Shown: positions 55,938-64,000 of the stretch, piece after piece | Layout of the letters: each line of letters starts with the position of its first letter | Numbering within the stretch: the stretch's first letter is position 1 | Assembly (NCBI GenBank): GCA_004000515.1 | Contig: CP034537.1 | Span: 1,488,001 to 1,552,000 of the forward strand | Direction of reading: 5' to 3' | Length of the DNA: 64,000 nt | From: Pseudomonas poae | Lineage (GTDB): Bacteria > Pseudomonadota > Gammaproteobacteria > Pseudomonadales > Pseudomonadaceae | Position numbers and translations under genes: made by a program | The notes under the pieces: generated by a model | Database searches by the model: none | Told to the model about the DNA's origin: nothing | What the model saw: only the letters and a program-made list of their open reading frames with translations

Positions 55938-58900
55938 TTAGCGGCTGGACTCGGATTTCGGGCGCTCGAAAAACAACTTGCGAGCTTCCTGCAGGCTGAT
56001 CTCACTGCGGTGAAACGCGACGGTTTGCGCGCGGTTCAAGCCTTTGCTGAGTCGGCGGCAAGGCCAAGGCTGTGCTCTTCTGGTGTTTTTCAAACGAGCC
56101 GACAGAATGAATTTGTCGGGCGTCCAATTGGTACTGTAGTGAAAGTGTGCATACCAGAGCACCTCCTGGGTGGCGCGATCTTTAATGGTGTACTCATCCA
56201 GGAAGTCAGGTGTTTGAGACTTGATTCGACGGCGGGTTACCGTTTTCTTGACGATGATTGCATTGTGCCGGCTAAGCCATTCCACCCCCGCCATGGTGGG
56301 GGGATATGACTTCAGCGCTCGAAGCACCAACTGGTTGCTCTGCTGGTAGAGCTGGGCCAGGGCACTATCAATGGCTTTGGTCACGGCACTGGCCGGTAGA
56401 TGGCATCACTTTCAGTGATGTTGTGTCGGGTCAGGGCCTGCTCGATTGCACGGGAGGCCTGTTCCAACCGTTGTGCATGCTGGTGGTACAGGTACTCAAT
56501 ACCAAAGGGCACGCGATCGGCGAGGTTGGCGTGGGTGCGGGCCCGCGCCAGAAACGCTGGCAGCCCATCGAGCAGCGCCTGTCCCAGATTGATGGTCGCC
56601 TGCAGATCCCGTTCAACCGGTGCGACGGAAGGCGTGGGGAATGCGTCGTGGACAACCCAGACACCCTTGGTTTTCTCATGGTAAGTGGCGAGGATTTGGT
56701 GAGTCAGCGGTGAGCGAATGTCGACCAGGCCGGTTTCCAGACCCACATCGTTCAAGCGTGGCTCGCCAATCAGCAGGCCACTGTAGCGGGTGTGGATAAA
56801 CTGCCTTAGAGGGCGCGGCGGGGTTGACGGTGGGTGGGACGGCTCCTGAACAACGCGCGTTCGGCACTCAGCACACTCAGGTGGGCGATGGCTCGTTGTT
56901 GGAATACGTTCAACTCAGCGCGCAATTCCTGCAACTGATGGGTGATGGCGTGCTCGGAGAACTCCACTGGGAAATCCTGCAGGCGCTCGTCCAATAATTG
57001 AAACTGCTCGATCAGGTTGCTCGAAGTATCAATGCGTTCATCCAGGCGCCGGTCGCTAAGCTCCTCCAGGGTATCGCGCAGACACTGGATCGCGACATCT
57101 GCCGTGTCGATGATCTGGTCAATCGCCAGCCAAGCCTCGGGTGCTGTGTGGAGCGTGTTTTGCGGCAGGCACAGGTTGCGACTGAGCGACACGCGAATGG
57201 CTTTCAGATCGTCAGCGGTATAGACCGGCATCGAGCCTTTGAGGGTGTTCAAGAGCAGTGCACCATCCCTGGCCAGTGCCCTGAGCTCGGCAAACCTGCC
57301 ATGCATGTACTCTAGTTGCACACACAGGTCACCGGCCAGTTCACGCATTTCACGAAAGTCTTCTACTGGACGCTCAAGCGGCTTTTGCGCCTGGCGTTGC
57401 ATCTGTTCATGCACGGTGCGCCATTTGGGTGTGAAGCGGAGAGGATCTCGCTCAGCGTGGCTTGGGTCAATTTGGCCTGAGCCTTGATGTAGCCCAAGGC
57501 CTTTGGCGCGTACTCCGCACTGGGCTCGTGCACATTCATTTCCTTGAGCATCTGCAGCGCCGACTCAAATTCCGTGCGCTGGTTTTGCAGCGTCTGGAGG
57601 TAGACCTGGCGGTTGGCGTCAATCGACGTAGAGGGCCCTGTATCCATCGTCTGGCGCGCGTGGTGCAGTGCTTCCTGGTTGGCTTTTTTCTGGTGTTCGA
57701 ACGCTTCCAGTTTCCTGCGCAACTTTTCTGCCTCCTGCCGCGCCAGCGCCCGGGCCTTAGTGGTCATGACCTTGGGGCCACCTCCACGCAGGCGAAGGCG
57801 TATGTCGATAAACCATTGACCCTTAAGGTTGTGAATCAGCGGCGGGCCGGTGCGCGAAGGGCGTTGGGAGTCGACGATGACCACGGTTTCACTTTCATCC
57901 ACCGTGACCTGAAACCAGCGGTCTCCCACCGGCGCATACCAATGCTGCCCGTCGCGATACAGGTCTTGCCACGGGCCGACTTCGCCATTGGCTTCTCCCA
58001 GCGTGTCGGGTTTGTTCACCTTGAAGCTGTCCAGTACGGTCGCCAGGCTAAGCGGTGTGCGGTTGATGGCACCACTGACGTGCAGAGGCTGCTCATGTGT
58101 GACCTGCGCGTTCGAGGAAATGGTCTCCAGTTGGCTGATCGTCACGGTATCAGGGCGAGTCGGCGGTTCTGGCGAAGGCAATGGTTTGCTTCGTGGGGCC
58201 TGACGCGGTGCGCTGCGGCTGATGCTGTGCAGGGTGATTGCCATACCGATGTTCAGTAACAGGTCTGCGAGTGCGGCCCAGGGTGAGTCCTGTTCGGGGT
58301 GGGCCTGGGCGTCGGCCACTCGATCCAGCTGATCCATGATCTGCCAGATCCAGGCGGCGATGCCGGTCGTACGCCCCAGAAAGGGCAGCGCCAGGTTAAA
58401 GATCAACCAGCCGGTGCGTTTGAAGGTGGCCCAGCGTGCCTCGGCGTTGGACACCGATTGCCGGTCGGCCAGGGTCACCAGGGCACTGGCATTGGCGTTG
58501 TAGAGTGCGTTGAACAGCTCGCCCGCGACCGGCTTTTGACTGAGTAGCAGCGGCCCACCCATCGTCCATACCTTGAAGGGGTCGGCCAGAAACTCCACCG
58601 CTGCCCAGGGCGAAGGCAGGTTCGCGGGGAACACATAGTGGGCGTAATCATCGCGCACGTCGTCGGGTAGCCAGGCCAGTACCGATTCGCGCAGGCTTAT
58701 TGATTGCTGCAAGGCGTAGAGCAAATTGCTTGGCGCAGGGAACTGCGACAAGGGCTTGTCCAGCAATGGTCGGTACAGCAAGCATGGGCCCGCGGTCGGG
58801 TCCTGAGGGCCGATCACAAACATATTGGCCACCACGTCCGGCGTGTTGCCCTTGCGACGGGTCGGCACAAAGCCCAGTGGGCGCATGATGATCGGTTGGC

Positions 58901-60532
58901 CTTGTACTTGCCGATCATCGGGATCGGCCTGCATGGCCGCCCTCACATAGGCGTAGCCCTGTTCATCAATTGCGCCTTCGTCGAGCAACTTGCACTGCAG
59001 CGCCAGGAGCGGGAGTTGGATACGCAAGTGCTCGGCATAGAGTCGCTGACGGCGTTCGGTTTCCTGTGGGGTGCCTAGCAACGTTGTCTTGATCAATGCC
59101 GGGTAGGTATTGCCGATATCCACACGGCTGATCAGGCTCTCCAGGTAGTCGACGGTAAGCCATTGCGGCAGTGTGAGTTGGGCATTCTTGCCTATCGACT
59201 TGTTTCCCAGAGGCAAGGCGATCAGGTTTTGCAGGGCTAGCTCCGTCAGGCTGAACACCGTGGTCTCGATTTTTCCCGGTACTGTGAACAAGCCCCATAT
59301 CACGGGGCTACGTACCACGATGTCAAGATCATCCAGCAGCCGAGCCTGTGCGTCGGGGTGGTCCTTGAGCATTTCGGCTGTCAGCCGTTCAAGGGTGTAT
59401 GACCGGAGGGAGCTGATACCGTCGTCATAACTGCGGCCTTCGTTGACACTGTGCAGGGTCGCCAGGTCCTTGAGATGGCGCGAGTACGCATCCTGGTCCG
59501 GCGCCGAGGCGTTGGTCAGCCAATCGGGGAGAGTGTGTATGTACATCTGCAAGGAAGGCGCATCGCGCTTGGTCCGAGGTGTTGGCGGTTGCGCCAGTCT
59601 GTGCTGAGACGCATCCGGCTCGTGCTGGCCGGAAAAGTCGATGGCGCCGATGTCCTTGATCTGGGAGCCGATAAAGGCGCTGGCCAGGTAATCGAAAAAA
59701 TCACCTTCGGGCTCGATCAGGCGCCACTGCTGCTTTCCGTGTACCGACAGCAGCGGCAAGGCGTGGCCCAATTGGTCGAGGGATGAGTATTTTTGAATCC
59801 TGTGAACAATGACTGGGTAATGATCACCTCATGGGCACCCTGTTTTCCGATCAGGACGCTGATCAGGTAACCATCAATGTGGTTGATCTTGCCAGTGGCA
59901 TCGATGTAGTCGATATCGACCACGTAGGCGCGGGGGGCCTCAGGTCCCGTGAGCTTACGTGTCGAGGCGTCAGGCGTGAGAAACAGCTGACGTGCCATAA
60001 GGCAATCGTCCTGGGTCAGACCAGGCATTTGGATCACGTCCCAGAAGTTGCGCAGCGCCTTCGACAGGGCATGCCAGCGTGGGCCGCTATCACCCTCGGC
60101 ACCGTTCCAGTAATCAAGTTGCGCTTGTTGGTACGCCCGCAACATCACGGGGGCCAGAATGTTCAAGGCGTTGGCGATGTCGAGGATACGTACCGGCAGA
60201 TGCACCGCCGGCTCAACGATTGGCAACTGGCTTAGAAAATGCTGGCCTTCAATGTACAACGCCGGCACTGCGGTCACGGCCTGCACGGCGAGGATATTGG
60301 TGAGCACTTGATAATCACGGCCGACAGGTACGACCTGGTCTTCGTGAATGTCCCACAGCGGAATGCCGACCACGACGGTGTTTGGGTCGATTTCAAGGGC
60401 GGGATAGAGCGCCTGCAAACGCTCACGTAACAACGTCGCGGCCACTTCGCGAAAGGCGGGGCCGATAGACATTTGCGCCATCAGCGCGTCAGTGAGGTTG
60501 GGTTGGGGGTCGGTGGTAGAGGATGTGGTCAT
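55938..60532 (-). CDS. Large dermonecrotic-toxin-domain-like protein (six one-base indels)
   Basis: Indels at about 56041, 56086-56090, 56392, 56820, 57434 and 59790 split one gene; repaired it is 1532 aa from the ATG at 60532 (AGGA at -10). Blocks typical of DUF6543 proteins: PSLQMYIHTLPDWLTNASAP, YSRHLKDLATLHSVNEGRSY, LTLPQWLTVDYLESLISRVD. Then come a hydrophobic pair (WLIFNLALPFLGRTTGIAAW; ADLLLNIGMAITLH), a Pro-rich stretch, a long coiled coil (KARALARQEAEKLRRKLEAF) and a C-terminal domain ending with VLWYAHFHY and HRSEISLQEARKLFF. No signal peptide. Likely a secreted or contact-delivered toxin-like protein; no enzyme motif seen and role unproven. Confidence 0.65.
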
Positions 60533-60560
60533 GGCGCGTCCTGACAAACGAAAGAATGGC

Positions 60561-60590
60561 AACGACCCCAGGGCAAACCTGGGGGGTTGT
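60561..60590. other. Inverted repeat between ansA and the large toxin-like gene
   Basis: AACGACCCCAGGG and CCTGGGGGGTTGT form a stem with two mismatches around CAAA. Positioned after the ansA stop on the minus strand, it may end the aspartate transcript, but no U-tract follows. Confidence 0.35.
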
Positions 60591-60648
60591 CATGCTAGGA
60601 AGCGTCGAGTCGGGAACGGTGGTGCTTATATAGAGTGGGCAGCAGCCT

Positions 60649-61626
60649 TCAGCGCAGCTCGCCGCACAGGTCGAGCTCTACCAGGCGGCGGACTTCCTGA
60701 GTACCGAGTCCCGCACCGATCAGTGCGTTGAGCTTGCCGAACGCCGCTTCGCGGGTCATGCCGCCACCGGACAGTACCCCGACGCCGCGCAGGCGGCTGC
60801 CGGCTTCGTACACGTCCAGCTCCACGCCGCCTTCATGGCATTGGGTGATGGCGACCACCACAATCCCTTTGTCCTGTGCCCGTTGCAGGCTGGCGAGGAA
60901 TGCTGGGTTGTCGCTCGGCCCGGTGCCGCTGCCGAAGCATTCGAGGATCAACGCCTGGATGCCGCTGTCGATCAGCGCGTCCAGTTGCACGGCCGCGATG
61001 CCCGGCACCAGCGGCAATACGCCGACGTTGGCCAGGGCCTTGGGTTGGCGGAAATTCAACGCTGCCGGGATTGCATCTGCCTGGGCTATGCCGCCGTTGC
61101 GTTGCAGTGCAGCAAACGGGTGACGGCCAAAACTGCGGATCTTCGCGCAACGTGTCGGGGCCATCAGCGCGCCGTGGAAATACAGCTGCACACCGGGCAC
61201 CAGGCCGTCGCCCAATGCGGCGAGCGCGCCGCTGACGTTTTCCCAGGCATCACTGTCAGGCACGCCAGCGGGCAGCATAGAGCCAGTGAACACCACCGGT
61301 GTCGGCAGGCCCAGCAGCTGGAAACTCATGGCCGCCGCGCTGTAGGCCAGGGTGTCGGTACCGTGCAGGATCAGCACGCCATCGCAGCCTTGGTCCACGG
61401 CGTCGATCACCGCCGTACGCAGGCGCTGCCAGTAGGCGGGGGTCATGTTGGCGCTGTCGATCAGCGGCGCCATTTCCCGGAATTTCCACGCGGGCAATGG
61501 CTGGTTGGCAAGTTGTTCGCGCATGCGCGCTTCGAAGCCGGACGCGGGGGCCAGGCCGTTGGCGCTGGCCTGCATGCCGATGGTGCCGCCGGTGTAGAGC
61601 ACCATCACGTTGTTAGCTGATTGCAT
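60649..61626 (-). CDS. ansA: L-asparaginase, type I (cytoplasmic)
   Basis: Protein of 325 aa without signal peptide. The two asparaginase signatures are present: VLYTGGTIGM (first catalytic Thr) and ILHGTDTLAYSAAAMSFQLL (second Thr-Asp pair). Other blocks: VVFTGSMLPAGVPDSDAWEN, LILECFGSGTGPSDNPAF. It hydrolyses asparagine to aspartate and ammonia in the cytoplasm. AGGAG nine bases before the ATG. A terminator-like hairpin separates it from the symporter upstream, so it may also have separate expression. Confidence 0.93.
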   Translation of the reverse strand: MQSANNVMVLYTGGTIGMQASANGLAPASGFEARMREQLANQPLPAWKFREMAPLIDSANMTPAYWQRLRTAVIDAVDQGCDGVLILHGTDTLAYSAAAMSFQLLGLPTPVVFTGSMLPAGVPDSDAWENVSGALAALGDGLVPGVQLYFHGALMAPTRCAKIRSFGRHPFAALQRNGGIAQADAIPAALNFRQPKALANVGVLPLVPGIAAVQLDALIDSGIQALILECFGSGTGPSDNPAFLASLQRAQDKGIVVVAITQCHEGGVELDVYEAGSRLRGVGVLSGGGMTREAAFGKLNALIGAGLGTQEVRRLVELDLCGELR

Positions 61627-61644
61627 CGAGAAATCTCCTGAACG

Positions 61645-61687
61645 AAAAACGCCGCCGGGCCCAGAGCATGCCCAAGGCCGGGCGGCG
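61645..61687 (-). terminator. Rho-independent terminator after the AGCS symporter
   Basis: On the minus strand CGCCGCCCGGCC pairs with GGCCCGGCGGCG around TTGGGCATGCTCTG and is followed by TTTTTCG. It stands 17 bases past the symporter stop and 19 before the ansA start. Confidence 0.75.
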
Positions 61688-61703
61688 TGTCATCTATCGA
61701 TGT

Positions 61704-63148
61704 TTAGCGTTGTACTTGGGCGTTCAGCTCAGCCGAAGGAGCGGCTTGCGGCTTTACCGGATTGGCCGGCCAGGCCTTGCGGTCCAGGTCCAGGTCAGGG
61801 AACTGGCTGGAGTCGAACACCGGCGTCTTGATGCCTGCAGCGCGCTGGTTGTCGTAGTCGTTCAGGATGCGCATGGCGATCTTGAACAGGAACGCCAGGG
61901 CGAACAGGTTAACGAACGCCAGCAGGGTCATGGTGATGTCGGCAAAGGCGAACACGGTGCTCAGGTTCTCGATGGAACCCCAGAAAATCAACGCCAGCAC
62001 CAGCGCGCGGTAGCCCATCAGCACCTTGCGGTTGTTGCCGACCAGGAAACGCAGGTTGCTCTCGCCGAGGTAGTAGTTGTACATGATCGAGGTGAACACG
62101 AACAACGCCAGGGCCACGGAGATGAACATGCGGCCCCAGTCGCCGACTACAGCTGCCAGGGAGTTCTGGGTCAGGGCAATGCCGTCGCCTTCGAAGCCAG
62201 GGGTGTAAAAGCCCGAGAGCAGGATCAGCAGCGCGGTGCAGGTGCAGATCACGAAGGTGTCGAGGAACACGCTGAACGCCTGGACCACGCCCTGGGCAAT
62301 CGGGTGTTCTACGGAGGCCACTGCTGCCACGTTAGGCGCGCTGCCCAAACCGGCTTCGTTGGCGAACACGCCGCGCTTCACACCCATGATGATCGCGCTG
62401 CCCACCAGGCCACCGAAGGCTTGGTCGAGGCCAAAGGCGCTCTTGACGATGGTCGCAAGCATGGCTGGTACGTGGTCGAATTGCAGCACGATCACGTACA
62501 GGGTCACGGCGATGTAGACCAGGGTCTTGACCGGTACCAGCAGGTCGGCAATCGAGGCGATACGCTTGATCCCGCCGATGAACACCAGGCCCAGCAATAC
62601 CGCCAGCGCCAAGCCGGTGTAGGTGGTATCCAGGCCGAAGGCGTTGTTCAGCGAGTGTGTCACGGCGTGGGCTTGCAGGCCGTTGAAGGCGAAACCGAAG
62701 GTCACCAGCAGCAGGAAGGCCATGACCATCCCCAGCCAGCGCTTGTGCAGGCCGTGCTGGATGTAATACGCCGGGCCGCCACGGAAGGTGCCTTCCGCGT
62801 CAGTGCGCTTGTACAGCTGGCCGAGGGAGCATTCGATGAAGCTCGACGACATGCCCACCAATGCGGTGACCCACATCCAGAACACGGCACCCGGGCCACC
62901 CAAGGTGACGGCGATACCGACACCGGCGATGTTGCCGGCACCCACGCGGCCGGCCAGGCTGAGCATCAGCGCCTGGAACGAACTGAGCTGGTCGGAACTG
63001 TTTTTCAGGCTGTCGCGGAATACCGAGAACATGTGGAAAAAGTGACGCAGCTGTACGAAACGCGAGCGAATCGTGAAATAACCGCCGAGCCCGACAATGA
63101 GCACGATCAGTACTTTCCTGAGAGGAAGTCGTTGATGACTTCGAGCAT
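61704..63148 (-). CDS. Alanine or glycine:cation symporter, AGCS family (one-base frameshift)
   Basis: A base is missing in the T-run at 63114-63116; repaired the product is 481 aa starting MLEVINDFLSGK with AGGAA upstream. About ten membrane helices. AGCS signatures: GRVGAGNIAGVGIAVTLGGP, GGPAYYIQHGLHKRWLG, and IMGVKRGVFANEAGLGSAPN. It imports alanine, glycine or a related amino acid with Na+ or H+. Between aspA and ansA, an asparagine or aspartate-linked substrate is possible. Confidence 0.92.
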
Positions 63149-63439
63149 GGAGTGTTCCTCGCTGATTTTTCTAATGGCAAACGCAGGACGGTTCGACGCC
63201 ATCGCTTAGCACCAGGCAGTGCGCGACAGTTCGACCCAAATCCTTTTGCGGGTTGTTATTCATGCGGTTTCGCGTGTGTATCCGGGCCTCGTTACCGACG
63301 GCCGCAGCGCGAAGAGGGGCGGCACTATACCTAGGCGAACGTGATCCGTCTGCCTGGGGCGATTAAAGGTTTCAGCAGGGTGGCGGGCTTGCAGGGCGAT
63401 ATTGGATTTTTTATGGGCGTCATTTCACAACCTTGAGGT
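63149..63439. other. Intergenic region upstream of the symporter
   Basis: About 290 bases between the symporter start and the aspA terminator. I see no gene, REP or clear operator. A stretch around 63322-63340 (GGCACTATACCTAGGC) could hold a -10-like TATACC for a plus-strand promoter, but nothing is transcribed there. The symporter promoter must lie within it. Confidence 0.4.
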
Positions 63440-63473
63440 AAAAAAAGGGCCTGAAGAACGAGCCTTCAGGCCC
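63440..63473 (-). terminator. Rho-independent terminator after aspA
   Basis: On the minus strand GGGCCTGAAG (63473-63464) and CTTCAGGCCC (63456-63447) form a perfect 10-bp stem with a 7-base loop followed by TTTTTTT. It lies 54 bases past the aspA stop. Confidence 0.93.
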
Positions 63474-63527
63474 TCAAAAGGTGAGAGGTGTCTAGTCCCT
63501 CAACCTGGTGAGCGGTGCAACAAACGC

Positions 63528-64000
<473 letters not shown>

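Noticed and set aside
61668..63209. A 513-codon open frame on the plus strand, rich in Gln, His and Asp
   Set aside because: Lies antisense to the AGCS symporter, whose membrane helices and signatures are clear. The composition is the usual mirror of GC-rich coding sequence.

Overview
The window is bacterial chromosome from a Pseudomonas of the P. fluorescens group. The grounds are high-GC Pseudomonas-style codon use, three paired REP elements of the 'GTGGGAGC.GGCTTGC' type, and gene neighbourhoods typical of the genus: uvrD / GGDEF-EAL / HexR-type regulator / LysR / pycA-oadA; the folE2-znuCBA-hisI2 zinc-starvation island; acetylpolyamine amidohydrolase with its binding protein; aspA-symporter-ansA. 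I found no rRNA, tRNA, CRISPR array, insertion sequence or prophage. Gene equivalences to P. aeruginosa are from memory.

The sequence carries about 36 single-base indels, mostly in short homopolymers and mostly losses of one base. They split many genes, including core ones (uvrD, pycA, oadA, cfa). I treat them as sequence errors. Affected genes are given as one reconstructed CDS with the indel position noted; protein lengths are after repair.

Layout. 1-5051 (minus): a lipid operon with a CDP-alcohol phosphatidyltransferase-like protein, a hydrolase-methyltransferase fusion, a PAP2-phosphatase fusion, a small membrane protein, a PlsC acyltransferase and a CdsA-like protein. 5371-13246 (plus): three SPFH (HflK/HflC-like) membrane proteins translationally coupled to a P1B-type ATPase, then a bufferin-type RiPP operon (bufA precursor, bufB DUF692 enzyme, bufC DUF2063 partner). 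13334-16741: cyclopropane fatty acid synthase, cardiolipin synthase and a DUF3617 protein.

16738-27469 is a zinc-scarcity island built around two perfect Zur-type palindromes. One side is folE2-znuC-znuB-znuA-hisI2-gamma carbonic anhydrase-pyrC2. The other side is an amidase, a small secreted Cys protein, dksA2, a COG0523 GTPase, DUF1826 and a second COG0523 GTPase. The logic is import of zinc plus substitute enzymes that need less of it. 27463-35391 is housekeeping: pdxY, thioesterase, CPA2 antiporter, SMI1/KNR4, Tim44-like and uvrD. 35638-44175 is a c-di-GMP protein, a HexR-type regulator with a perfect HexR-like operator, a LysR regulator and the two-subunit pyruvate carboxylase.

44248-60532 is more accessory: a separated autotransporter barrel and passenger pair, each behind a similar 5' leader hairpin that covers its Shine-Dalgarno; two GNATs, PaiB and a MocR regulator; and two very large dermonecrotic-toxin-domain-like proteins flanking an acetylpolyamine module. 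60649-64000 (minus) is asparagine/aspartate catabolism: ansA, an AGCS symporter and partial aspA.
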